Below are positions 8,857 through 19,119 of a DNA stretch of 64,000 nucleotides, piece after piece. The DNA is taken from assembly GCF_039555335.1 (NCBI RefSeq), contig NC_092637.1, forward strand, positions 43,168,990-43,232,989, read 5' to 3'. The position numbers and the translations under genes are program-made. Position 1 is the stretch's first letter; every line of letters starts with the position of its first letter. The notes beneath the pieces are model-generated. The model searched no databases, was not told the DNA's origin, and saw nothing but the letters and a program-made list of their open reading frames with translations. Source of the DNA: Amphiura filiformis. Its lineage: Eukaryota; Echinodermata; Ophiuroidea; Amphilepidida; Amphiuridae.

Positions 8857-9590
8857 AGGTACAGCTTTTTGTTTGACCCTTGTATTACAGAAATTATTAG
8901 CTATACCATTTTTCAGCCTGATGTGGCAGTGGGCGCAGCCTCAAATCGCTAATGTTCGCTCAAAGCACTGGTGTACACAAGCTTAAAGATGCCGATTAGA
9001 TGCGTGAGCGAAACAGCTGCTTTCAAGGTATTGACGTCACTGTCATATCAGGGTTGATGGTATAATTGATTTAACAGCAGCATGCAAACAAAAACGTCTG
9101 TACAATTAAATCGCTTTACTTACGACGAGAGACCAAAAAGAACGGTAATGATTTCAATATGATAGTAGAACATTCAATATAAACATAAACGGTGCTCTAC
9201 CTTGGATACGTGGGTAACATCAATTCATTTAACCCATTATAACCTGTCCCTAGGTACAACTTTCTAGTATGATCCTATATTCACAGAGCATATTGTGACG
9301 TCACATGATATGCTACATCAATAACGTGATTTCCTTTACTTCAAAGTTTTTTCTTAAAAAAAAAATAAAAAATCAAAAATCGCCCTTCCCCCGCAAATCA
9401 ATGGTGCGCCACTTACATGGCATTTTTTTGCCAAAATGTTACTCATTTATAGGAACAAGGCGGTTCCAGAACCATGAGTCTCGCCTGCTTTCGCGATTAC
9501 TTTTGGTAAAACTAAATGAACCTGCAACAACCCATGGTGATTTGCCTGTTCAATTTGAGCTTTGATTGGACCAATATTTAAATTTGACCT
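8857..9590. other. intergenic, nothing recognised
   Basis: No gene, TIR or array identified. An isolated GTGACGTCAC palindrome sits at about 9297. Confidence 0.4.
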
Positions 9591-10400
9591 TTGACCCCTA
9601 AATTTTGGCGGTTCTCGGTTGGCACGATTACCTGGCTGACGGTGACTGTACCCACCAAGTCTCATCCCCATCCGACAGTTTTTACTAATTTGACCTCAGA
9701 TGACCCCTAGTGACTCCGAAATAACCTTCCAAAAATTTGGCTTTAAATGATGACTCTACCCACCAAGTTTCATGCCCATGCGACAGTTTTTAGTAATTTA
9801 ACCTCAGATGACCCCTGAGTGACCTCGGATGACCTTGAAATGACCGTCCAAAAATTTGGCTTTAAATGATGACTGTACCCACCAAGTTTCATGCCCATGT
9901 GACAGTTTTTAGTAATTTAACCTCAGATGCCTCCTGAGTGACCTCGGATGACCTTGAAATGACCGTCCAAAAATTTGGCTCTAAATGTTGACTGTACCCA
10001 CCAAGTTTCATGCCCATACAAGTTTTTAATTTGACCTCAGATGACCCCTGGGTGACCTTGGATGACCCCGAAATGACCTTCCAAAAATTTGACTCTAAAT
10101 GTTGACTGTACCCACCAAGTTTCATGCCCATAGGACAGTTTTAGGTAATTTGACCTCAGATGACCCCTGGGTGATCTCGGATGACCCCGAAATGACCGTC
10201 CGAAAATTTGACTCGAAATGTTGACTGTACTCACCGAGTTTCGTGCCTATACGATAGTTTTTAGTAATTTGACCTCAGATGACCCCTGGATGACCTTGAC
10301 CAACTAACCAATACAAACTTGTTCTGTCTGGGGTCAAGATGCATCCACCCACCAAGTTTGAAGAACGTGCGACCCCTAGTGTCCGAGAAAAAAGGTTTTT
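9591..10400. repeat. array of ~118-bp TGACCTCAGATGACC repeats
   Basis: About six diverged copies at 117-120-bp spacing. Each carries ACTGTACCCACCAAGTTTCA, TGCCCAT.CGACAGTTTTTAG and TTTGACCTCAGATGACCCC. TGACCTTTGACCC is at 9595-9607. Frames on the minus strand here are repeat shadows. The same family flanks ZF loci 2 (11120-11330) and 3 (25900-26430) on their 3' sides. Confidence 0.8.
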
Positions 10401-11120
10401 GCATGTTATGCATAAATTATGCAAATTAGGTACTTAATTACCATATTTTGCACTGAAAATCGAATCAGATCGAGATCCTCTTCATCATCATAGCGCTTAG
10501 GGTTCTTACGGATCCCAAGATACAGCTCCACAAGGCAGATTTCTTCAGATTTCCAACCATATTTGTAGAAGCGTTCCGAATAAATTATGCAAATTAACAA
10601 ATGCACATACTTTCCAGGTGATCAGCAGGTGTGTATCATTCCCGCCACCAGGTTTTGTTACCATGCGCCTGACGGATCTTGAGATAGTCTGTCCACAAAA
10701 TTCGCTATTAATTTGCGCATTAATTATGCAAATTAGCTATGTTAATTTGCATATTTTTCACCGAAAACATACGGTTACGGAGCAAACTTGGATACCCTTC
10801 CTCCCACCAAGTAGCGTCCCCGTAGGTCTTACGTAGGTCCCCAGATACAGCTCCGGATGGACACACACACACACCCCCCCCCCCACACACACACACACAC
10901 GGACAGACAGAAATAGTGATTACTAAGTCCCATCCTGAACAAAGTTCAGGCGAGACAAAAATGGTATCTAACACATTAGACAGACTTGAAATAAAAGAAG
11001 ATCATTATTTTATGAAGACATGTTAAATTACCATGTGCTTAAAAAACCCATCGTGCAGAATTCATGCTTAACCCTGTAAGAGCATGTGCAATTAATTAAT
11101 TTACATTATATAATATGGCA
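10401..11120. repeat. ATGCAAATTA-containing repeats and an AC microsatellite
   Basis: AATTATGCAAATTA recurs at about 10416, 10573 and 10725 with similar surroundings. An (AC)n tract broken by a C run covers 10861-10900. Nothing else recognised to 11120. Confidence 0.6.
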
Positions 11121-11335
11121 TTGCTTTCATGCCCATATGACAGTTTTTTTTACTAATTTGACCTCAGATGATCCCTGGATGACCTCAGGTGACCTTGACC
11201 CACTAAGTAATACAAACTTGTTCTGTCTCGGGTCAAGATGCACCCACCCACCAAGTTTGAGGAACGTGCGACCCCCAGTAGTGTCTGAAAAAATAGGCGG
11301 ACAGACAGACACACAGACAGATAGACAACGTATTA
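11121..11335. repeat. further TGACC repeat copies 3' of ZF locus 2
   Basis: TTTGACCTCAGATGATCCC, TTGTTCTGTCTCGGGTCAAG and CACCAAGTTTGAGGAACGTG match 10270-10390 and 26340-26405. The tract ends in a GACAGACA simple repeat. Confidence 0.7.
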
Positions 11336-11376
11336 TTACATAGATTGAAGTCTATTTTGAGAATAAACATTGTTAG

Positions 11377-11628
11377 GGACGCACCATTTGATACTCAGGG
11401 GGTAGGAATTTGGGGTCGGGGAAAGAAATTTTTTTTTTTTTTGCCGCCGAAGGCGGCATGTTTTTTTTTTTTAAATTTAAATTTCATGCATTTATACACA
11501 GTAGTTAGGTGGGGGAAGGTTTTTTTTAGTGTTGGTGGGGAAAGTTTTTTTTTTGCTCATGTAGTGGGTGAAGTTTTTTTTGTAGAAAAACTTCCTACCC
11601 CCACCCTGAGAATCTAATGGTGCGTTCC
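11377..11628. mobile_element. MITE with 4-bp TSD (TTAG) inside ZF 3' remnants
   Basis: Ends are GGACGCACCATTTGATACTC and the inverse of GGAACGCACCATTAGATTCT, with TTAG at 11373-11376 and 11629-11632. The paralogous sequence beside locus 3 (near 26890, CATTGTTAGTGGCAG) lacks it, giving an empty site. The interior is T-rich with a GCCGCCGAAGGCGGC palindrome. No coding capacity. Confidence 0.9.
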
Positions 11629-11739
11629 TTAGTGGCAGCGGATGGTGCTTTCTCTTTGGTGCGAGTTTGGCCTTGTCTGTCTAGGCGATATTTTGATCAT
11701 GATATTTCTGATAGTACTCGCACCTATTATGGTTTCTCT
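11629..11739 (-). pseudogene. eroded finger remnants 3' of ZF locus 2
   Basis: Minus-strand pieces such as CEYYQKYHD are degenerate finger sequence out of frame with the gene. The same leftovers lie 3' of locus 3 (26880-26995), so they predate the duplication of the two loci. Confidence 0.6.
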
Positions 11740-12330
11740 TTAATGCGTGTTCTGATGGGGGTTCTCTTCTGTATGAAGTTTTCTGTGGTTATTCAGCCTT
11801 TGAACACGAGAAAAGGTCTTCTGGCAGTACTCACATTGAAAGCGACTGTCTTTGGTGTGTGTAATAACGTGGGAGGCGAGGTTGCCTTTTAGAGCAAAAC
11901 ATTTCTGACAGTACTCACACTGATATGGCTTCTCTTTGGTGTGTGTTCTGATATGCCTTTTAAGGTCACCTTTTCGGAAAAAAATCTTCTGGCAGTATTC
12001 ACACTTGAAGCGTTTCTCTTTGGTGTGTGTACTGACGTGGTAGGCGAGGCAGGCTTCATCAGCATAACATTTCTCACAGTACTCACACTGATATGGCTTC
12101 TCTTTGGTGTGTGTTCTGATATGAATTTCAAGTTCCCGTCTTCGAACAAAACTCATCTGGCAGTAATCACACTTGAAGTGTTTCTCTTTGGTGTGTGTAC
12201 TGACGTGGTGGTAGCGGAGGTTGCTTTTATTAGCAAAACATTTCTGACAATACTCACACTGATAGGGTTTCTCTTTGGTGTGAATTCTTCTGTGGTTTTT
12301 AAGATGATAATCCCTTCTGACAGTATTCGC
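11740..12330 (-). pseudogene. C-terminal fingers of ZF locus 2, cut off by a frameshift
   Basis: Six further fingers (QCEYCQKCFANKSNLRYHH, KCDYCQMSF, QCEYCEKCY, KCEYCQKIF and others) with HTKEKPY linkers continue the upstream array in another frame and stop at 11740 after HTEENPHQNTH. The first has an extra residue before its His pair. Sister fingers suggest that about 11 bp is missing at the junction near 12300-12310. They are translated only if the frameshift is bypassed. Confidence 0.75.
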
Positions 12331-13594
12331 AGTGATATGGTCTCTCCTTGATGTGGGTTTTTCTATTTCTTTTGATATGGCTGTAAAGATTACTTCTCGA
12401 TGAAAAGCACTCCTGACAATACACACACTGATGGGGATTCTTTTCCGTGTGAAATTTTCTGTGGTTATTCTGCCTTTGTAACCGAGAAAAGGCCTTCTGA
12501 CAGTACTCACACTGATAGCGGCTCTCTTTGGTGTGTGTAATAACGTGGGAGACGAGATTGCCTTTTTCAGCAAAACATTTCTGACAGTACTCACACTGAT
12601 AGGGTTTCTCTTTAGTGTGTGTTCGGATGTGGGATACGAGGCGGCTATTATATGCATAACATTTCTGACAGTACTCACACTGATATGGCTTCTCTTTGGT
12701 GTGTGTAATAACGTGGGAGGCGAGGTTGCCTTTTAGAGCAAAACATTTCTGACAGTACTCACACTGATATGGCTTCTCTTTGGTGTGTGTAATGACGTGG
12801 GAGGTGAGGTTGCCTTCTTGAGCAAAACATTTCTGACAGTACTCACACTTATAAGGTTTCTCGTTGCTGTGAGTTTTGCTGTGTTTTTTGATATGGTTGT
12901 TAAGAGAAGTATTCGATGTAAAGCATTTCTGACAATACTCACACTGATAGGGATTATCTTCTGTATGCAGTTTTCTGTGGCTATTCAGTGTTTGTACCCG
13001 AGAAAAGGTCTTCTGACAGTACTCACACTGAACTCGTTTTCTTTTGGTGTGTGTACTGACGTGTCTGGCGAGGTGGCTTTTTTGAGCAAAATATTTCTGA
13101 CAGTACTCACACTGATACGGTTTTTCTTTAGTGTGCGTTCTGATGTGCCTTTTAAGGTCACGATTTCGGACAAAACTCTTTAGGCAGTATTCACACTGAA
13201 AGCGGCTCTTGGTGTGTGTCCTGACGTGGAAGGTGAGGTTGACTTTTTGAGCAAAACATTTCTGACAGTACGTACACTGATAGGGTTTGATAATTACTCT
13301 GTTGTCCATTTTAATACCACTGGAAGTGCTCACAAGTTTGTTGGTGACTAAGTCACCTTCATTTGAAAACCTTACCAAACAATGTTTACATTTGTCTGAT
13401 AGTTTGCTGTGGTTGATGAAGTATCTATGCAGCCTACCATTTTTTGACAAGCTTGTTTGACAAAAATTGCACCTTTTCCGTCTATGAGCCCCCACATATT
13501 TAATTAAATGTCTACTAACATGTGTTTTCAATTTATCTAAAGAATAATGGTTCATTCTACAAAATATACAACAAAATGGTTTCAAAAGTTTCAT
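12299..13594 (-). CDS. poly-C2H2 zinc-finger protein, locus 2 (truncated by frameshift)
   Basis: A 431-residue frame, a probable nuclear DNA-binding protein. The start MKLLKPFCC at 13594 matches the family. Residues 1-100 are the complete N-terminal block: finger CIFC...HVSRH; a Cys-pair unit CNFCQ with Tyr in place of the first His (LHRYFINH); a third Cys pair CKHC without His ligands; and the TSSGIK linker. Eleven fingers follow, the eleventh with its last His replaced (SHIKRN). The twelfth stops after HCEYCQKGLSS at 12299. The frame reads on into a second set of fingers after the frameshift. The open frame upstream of 13594 to 13786 is judged non-coding because family conservation starts at MKLL. 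Could be a truncated functional gene or a pseudogene. Confidence 0.75.
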   Translation of the reverse strand: MKLLKPFCCIFCRMNHYSLDKLKTHVSRHLIKYVGAHRRKRCNFCQTSLSKNGRLHRYFINHSKLSDKCKHCLVRFSNEGDLVTNKLVSTSSGIKMDNRVIIKPYQCTYCQKCFAQKVNLTFHVRTHTKSRFQCEYCLKSFVRNRDLKRHIRTHTKEKPYQCEYCQKYFAQKSHLARHVSTHTKRKRVQCEYCQKTFSRVQTLNSHRKLHTEDNPYQCEYCQKCFTSNTSLNNHIKKHSKTHSNEKPYKCEYCQKCFAQEGNLTSHVITHTKEKPYQCEYCQKCFALKGNLASHVITHTKEKPYQCEYCQKCYAYNSRLVSHIRTHTKEKPYQCEYCQKCFAEKGNLVSHVITHTKESRYQCEYCQKAFSRLQRQNNHRKFHTEKNPHQCVYCQECFSSRSNLYSHIKRNRKTHIKERPYHCEYCQKGLSS

Positions 13595-13870
13595 TGTCAC
13601 TATATGTGTAGATGCTTGCAATATGCAAAAGTATTCGATATGTATGTAAATGTTCTTCAAATATCTTTGTGTACCTCGAAACCAACCATGGAAGTCAATG
13701 GAGCAGCAAGCAAGACCACAATCCTTACTGTTGTGCGTATAAGTCCTGGTACTTGAAAACACATGAAGTTGAAGTTTCAAAAGCACAGTTGTATTAAACT
13801 ATCTGAAAAGTAATTTGAAATAAATGTCAAATGAATTTTCACAAATCATAAGACCTCAGATATAATTATC
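13595..13870 (-). promoter_or_regulatory. conserved upstream block and predicted 5' exon of ZF locus 2
   Basis: Same block as at locus 1. The predicted exon 1 ends at 13675 (TTTCGAG/GTACAC) and the acceptor lies at 13601-13600 (CATATAG/TGACAATG), a 75-bp intron. ATG at 13689 opens five codons that end at the TGA formed at the junction. TATCTGAAAAGT marks the distal core near 13800. The splice call is by eye. Confidence 0.5.
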
Positions 13871-14249
13871 TTTTAGCAGCCTTCTTCATGTTTAGAAAGC
13901 GTACTTTATTTATAGGACTGATGCGCATGGCAACAATGCATCATACAAGAGATCAGTGCTCACAAAATAGTGGTGTTTCACTCCTGTGTGTGGCATGCTA
14001 TTGATATTACTTTGATATATTTCTAAGCATAACGGAAATATTGATGTCATTTTGTCGATTTTTTTGTCAAATGTTGCCCCCTGAAAGTTGTCTTCCTGGA
14101 TACGCAACTATCACTAAACAATTAGGATTTGGAATGCGCTTCACAAACACAAAATGAACACAGCAAATCAGTCATGTATCTTTGAAAGCAACTAAAAAGC
14201 ACTTTGATGCTAAAAACTGTTTGACTATATTTATAAACATATAAAGTGG
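13871..14249. other. intergenic, nothing recognised
   Basis: No supportable gene or repeat border before the retrotransposon target site ATAC at 14250-14253. Confidence 0.5.
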
Positions 14250-14253
14250 ATAC

Positions 14254-15318
14254 TGTTACGAGTCGTACTTGACTCAAGGCCAAAATCACCTTTTTCCCGA
14301 ACTCACACGAATGCACAACACAAATACACTGTTTGTTTAAGCTAACAAAATCTAAGTCTTTAATTGAAAACAGAGTATGATTGGTACATATAATAACAAT
14401 ATGGCATATACAATAAAATCACACAATGACAGTTTTACTCTATGACTACTTAACCAGCTGTCTTCTTGTTGGTGATCCTAGAGTTCTTGCAATGTTCTGG
14501 ACGACTGATGTAATATATCCTTATTCACTTGTCCTGCGAAAATCAGCGATGTCCATAGTACACTTGCATTTATAAATCCATGTATAAAATCCTCATACGA
14601 AAATGATGATGCTTCCTCCAATCTCCTTTGCGCTGCTATCTCCACAAATATATCTCCTTGCGCTGCTTTCTCCAAAAATGGTGTTTCTTTCACCAATCAC
14701 TCTTTTCCAGGGAACAGGTTTCTTTAACACAGCTCCACTGTTTCTTGACAGATGCGTGGCCTTCACAAACCCAGCAAACTCCAGCAATTTGACAGAAGAA
14801 CTTTTAATCCTTTGATGAGGAAGAGCACTTTTGTGTGCTCGCTGTCTTCTTCGTTGCTGTATTAAAATTAGCTCAATTATTGGCTATATGAACTGGTTAA
14901 AATGTACTTCTCTTTTTTGAAGCACGAAGACCATCACACACATGTGGAGTTTTCAATCTCCCATGGCATTCTGTAAAGTCCCAACAAAAGCCTTCAGCTT
15001 TTTATATCAGTACTCATGCAAAAAACCCATCATCTATTAATAAACCATTACTTCAATCACATTTTCACAACATTGCTGCAATCTTGGGATTTCCCAAGAT
15101 TAATTATACTACATTCACATTACATCACTTCCTGGGGGTTTTCCTGATGGTGCAATAATGAACTGGGGCTTTCCAAGTTCCAAACATAGATCTGACTTTG
15201 TTTACAATAATTTGGGGGAATTCCAAAATACAAGGGGTTTCCCATCTCATGAAATACTTTCAGCTTGTAAACAAAGTTAAATAATTAAATTAAATCAAAT
15301 TACTCAGGGCACATCACA
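14254..15318 (-). repeat. 3' LTR of the retrotransposon
   Basis: 1065 bp, nearly identical to the 5' LTR. Differences by eye: near 14581 (ATCCATG against ATCCTTGCG), near 15109 (TATACTAC against TATACAC), one G in a G run near 15136 and one C near 15224. TATAAAAAGC lies at 15006-14997. Confidence 0.92.
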
Positions 15319-15331
15319 CCCTCCCCCTTAA
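15319..15331 (-). other. polypurine tract
   Basis: Minus strand AAGGGGGAGGG lies immediately before the TGTGATG start of the 3' LTR, where the plus-strand primer is expected. Confidence 0.85.
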
Positions 15332-15479
15332 AAGAATGTAATGAAAACTTTCTTAAATATTTTCTTCCTTTACATCAACTTTAACCTATTATCAACTTTG
15401 AGTGTTTAACTCATCATACACAGTGACTACTTGTCACACACAACTTCCTTTTAAAGGAAATCTTTGTTTGTCAGGTTTT

Positions 15480-15620
15480 TTATGCAATTCTGGACAGGGC
15501 ATCAGCCATTACATTGTCTTTCCCATGTCCAGATTGTACTCTTGCAAGGTCAAACTCCACCTCACCAGTCTTTGGTTTTTGTTCTTCATCCTGTTGATGA
15601 AGGTGAGGGATTGTGATCTG
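15480..15620 (-). pseudogene. pol: pol tail: end of RNase H
   Basis: In another frame the minus strand ends pol with GKDNVMADALSRIA and a stop at 15480. MADALSR is the conserved end of RNase H in Ty3/gypsy elements. Between 15479 and the polypurine tract there is about 150 bp without coding signal, so there is no envelope-like gene. Confidence 0.8.
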
Positions 15621-16510
15621 TGAAAACAAGCACAGGGTATACTGTGGTACCCAAATACACATCAAAATGTAGCAATGCTAATAGCAATGCTAGACACTCC
15701 TTCTCAATTGTGGAGTAATTTCTCTGGTGCTTGTTGAATTTCCTTGAAAAGTAACAAATGGGGTGATCTATTTGATCTTCACCCTCTTGCATCACAACAC
15801 CTCCACAGCCTATGTCACTGGCATCAACAGTCAACTTGAACTGCTTCTGAAAATCAGGTGCAGTAAGTACTGGTGAACTCATGAGTATTAATTTGACTTT
15901 GTGAAAAGCATTTTCACACTGTTCTGACCAAATGAATTTTGCATCTTTCTTTAACAAATCAGTCAAAGGACTTGCTATCTCTGAAAAGTTTGGACAGAAC
16001 TTTCTATAATAGCCAACCATTCCTAGAAATCTCATGAGTGCCTTCTTGTTTACAGGTGTGGGGTATTGCTCAATTGCTTCAACTTTGGCTTTGATAGGTT
16101 TTACCTGACCTTGACCTACAACATATCCCAAGTATGTGACTGTGGCATGGCAAAACTCACTTTTTACCAGATTGACTGTCAATTGTACTTCAGACAGCTT
16201 CTTAAACAATTGTTGGAGTTGTTCCATGTGTTGTTCCCAAGTTTGACTGTAAACAATCAAATCATCTACATACGCTTCACATCCCTCTATGTTTGCCACA
16301 ATTTGATTTACCATTCTCTGAAAGGTTGCGGGTGCATTTTTCAACCCAAATGGCATAACTTTGTACTGGTAAAGACCAAATGGTGTACAAAAAGCAGAAA
16401 TCTCTTTGGCACGGTCTGTGAGTGGAACCTGCCAGTACCCTTTCAAAAGATCAAATTTGCTAACAAATTTTGCATTCCCAATTTTGTCTATGCAATCATC
16501 AATTCTTGGA
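15586..16510 (-). pseudogene. pol: pol part 3: reverse transcriptase and RNase H
   Basis: The palm domain carries FGLKNAPATFQRMVN and the catalytic YVDD box (in EAYVDDLIVYS), then the thumb and connection (FLGMVGYYRKFCPNFS). RNase H follows with the first catalytic Asp in TVDASDIGCGG, the Glu in STIEKECLALL, and the Asp in VFTDHN. It copies the element RNA into DNA from the tRNA-Pro primer. The frame breaks near 15600 and the last RNase H residues lie in the next entry. Confidence 0.9.
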
Positions 16511-17870
16511 ATTGGTACGAGTCTGTCTTTGAATGAACATTTGCAGCTCTCATGTCTGCGACCAATCGGTATGAACCATCAGGCTTGGGAACAAGTATAC
16601 ACGGTGAACTCCATTCACTACTACTTGGTTCTATGATATCATTGTCTAGCATGTAATTGATCTCATTTTTGAGATGTTCCATTTTCAATGGATTGACTCT
16701 ATAAGGATGCTGCTTGATTGGTTTTGTATCACCAACATCTACATCATGAAACGCAGCATTTGTTCTACTTGGCGTATCAGGAAATATATTGTCAAATTTG
16801 TGAATCAAATTTGCAATTTGACTTTGTTGATCTTGAGAAAGATGACCTAACTTTGAGTCCAAATTAGTGAGCACATCAGAATTGTTCAACTTTACATTAT
16901 ACTCCTTGTGCTCCAGCTCTTTATCCTGGTCAAATGTGACATCAGAATTGTCATCTTTACTCTTGTCTACATTGGCGATTTTGTCTACATCGGCATGTTT
17001 GTCTACATTATCAGCATGTTTTACTGTACACACAGGTTTTGGAATGCCACTGTCACTTCTTTCAACATACTCTTTGAGCATATTTATGTGGCATAACTGC
17101 CTGCTCTTGCGTCTACCAGGAGTCTTGATAATATAATCTACTTCACCCACTTTTGACTCTACCTCACATGGGCCATGATATCTGGCTTGTAATGGGTGTC
17201 CTGGAATTGGAAACAGTACTAGAACTTTGTCACCTGGTTTGAACACTCTCTCTTTGGCATGTTTATCATACCATTGTTTCATTTTGGCCTGACCCTGTTT
17301 CAAGTTTTCTTTGGCAATATCAGTTACTCTGTTAAGCCTATGCTTAAAATTGGAGACATAATCCAACAAATTGATATCTGATTTCTCATTGAGCCACTTT
17401 TCTTTCAACAACTTTAAGGGCCCGCGCACTGTGTGTCCAAACACTAACTCAAAAGGACTAAATCCTAAAGTTTCCTGAACAGCTTCCCTAGCAGCAAACA
17501 ACAACAAGTGTACTCCCTCATCCCAGTCCCTCTGAAATTCCAAACAGTATGTCCTGATCATGTTTTTCAATGTTTGGTGGAACCTTTCTAGTGCACCTTG
17601 TGATTCTGGATGGTAAGCACTTGAGGTATACTGTTCTATACCTAATTGATACATGACCTGCTGGAATACTCCAGAAGTAAAGTTTGATCCTTGGTCTGAC
17701 TGTATGGACTTGGGGAGCCCCACAAATGTGAAGAACTTGGTTAAAGCTTTCACTATAGTCACTGCTTTAATATTTCTCAAGGGTATGGCTTCAGGAAAGC
17801 GTGTTGATGCGCACATAATTGTCAGAAGGTATTGATTACCTGACTTAGTCTTTGGTAGGGGCCTACACAA
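16488..17870 (-). pseudogene. pol: pol part 2: integrase core and start of reverse transcriptase
   Basis: Continues the integrase catalytic core: LLTIMCASTRFPEA, the second Asp in SIQSDQGSNF and the Glu in YHPESQGALERFHQTLK complete the D,D,E set that joins element DNA to the host. A C-terminal DNA-binding part follows (FKPGDKVLVLFP, WYDKHAKERVF). After an acidic spacer the reverse transcriptase begins (YMLDNDIIEPSSSEWSSP, LVPKPDGSYRLVADMRAANV). That integrase precedes reverse transcriptase in one frame is direct evidence of the Gmr1 order. The frame is broken near 16518 by a missing base and stops at 16488. Confidence 0.88.
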
Positions 17871-19117
17871 TCAATAATAACCCTACTAAATGGTTCATCA
17901 AAGGCTGGAATTGGCTTTAATGGAGCAGGAGGTATTTTCTGATTTGGCTTCCCTACTACTTGGCATATGTGACATGTTTTGCAATATTCAGAAACATCTT
18001 TTCTGAGAGTGGGCCACCAGAAATGTCTCAGAATTCTTTCATGAGTTTTCTTAACACCCAAATGCCCTGCCATTGGACTGTCATGGGCTATGTTAATTAC
18101 TTCAGTGTGGTATACTTTTGGTACCACAATTTGGTGCACTACCTTCCACTCTTCATCGGCAGGTACATCAGGTGGGCGCCATTTTCTCATTAGCACACCA
18201 TCTTGTTTGTAAAAACACACAGAATTTTGTTCTGCTTCTTCTAGGGTCAATGCCCTTTGATTGATCTCTTTGAGTTCTGGGTCATTTTGCTGCTCCAGAA
18301 TCAGCTTGTCATGACTTAATGGGTCTTTCATGGTTTCCCCAATTTGTTCATGCTCAGAGGCTGCGTCCTCTTTAGGGGTATTTTTATCCCCAGGAGAAGG
18401 AAGTTTATCTTCTTTCTCATTCAACTTTGACACAAATGTGTCTTCCAAATTGTAGCCTAAGTCATCAATTTGGTTGTCCTCAATTGTTTCTAATGAGGCT
18501 CTCTTACTCATTGCCCGTGTCACTGCACATGCAGGAAATATCTCCTCTTCCTCACTATTATCATCCTGTAAACAGGGCTTATCTGTGACTATTGGGTCAG
18601 GGAAACCCTTCCCCCCCGCCAGATCATTTCCTAGCAACATGGACACTCCCTTGACTGGCAATTCATGTCTAACTCCTATGGTTACAGGACCAGAAACTAA
18701 GTCAGATTTCAAGTTAATTTTGTGGAGAGGTACACTAATTATTTCCATCCCAATACCCTGGATCAAAGCATTACCTGCTGAACTATCCTCATTAAAGGGC
18801 AAAGTTCCTTCCAGAATCATAGACCGTGCACAACACGTATCTCGCACAATCTTAATGGGCTTTGGACTACCATTATCACCAAGTGATATCACTCCCTCTA
18901 ACACAAATGGTTCAAATTCTTCACACACCTTGTCTGTCTCACTTCCCTTTTGTGGGAATTCTTGTTTCTTGATTTGACTGACTTGTTTCTTTGACACAAG
19001 TGACACTGCACATCCTACAGTATTACTAGCAGTTTGCTGCTGTTTTTGTGCGTCTTGTCTGCCTTTTAAGAAATAACACTGGGTCATCGTATGCCCTGGT
19101 CTCTTACAATGAGTACA
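17822..19117 (-). pseudogene. pol: pol part 1: zinc knuckle, protease, integrase zinc domain
   Basis: In one frame from 19117: a CCHC knuckle (CTHCKRPGHTMTQC, 19076-19117) that binds RNA; an aspartic-protease domain with the active-site region VRDTCCARSMI (residues about 81-91 counted from 19087) and a later LLGNDLAGG flap-like motif; a linker; the integrase H2C2 domain (GHLGVKKTHERILRHFWWP...CKTCHICQ); and the first integrase core Asp (IIDCVGP). The protease triad is DTC where DTG or DSG is expected, so it is probably dead. A 1-base deletion in a C run near 17865 ends the frame at 17822. Confidence 0.85.
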
Positions 19118-19119
19118 AG

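Noticed and set aside
13595..13786. N-terminal extension of ZF locus 2 (in-frame start at 13786)
   Set aside because: The extension is not shared by the sister loci, crosses the predicted small intron, and family conservation begins at the MKLL methionine.
14478..14815. Small frames inside the LTR, present identically in both LTRs
   Set aside because: Duplication reflects LTR identity; no motif and no start context, and LTRs are not expected to code here.
15319..15479. A possible envelope-like third gene of the retrotransposon
   Set aside because: Only about 150 bp lie between the end of RNase H and the polypurine tract.
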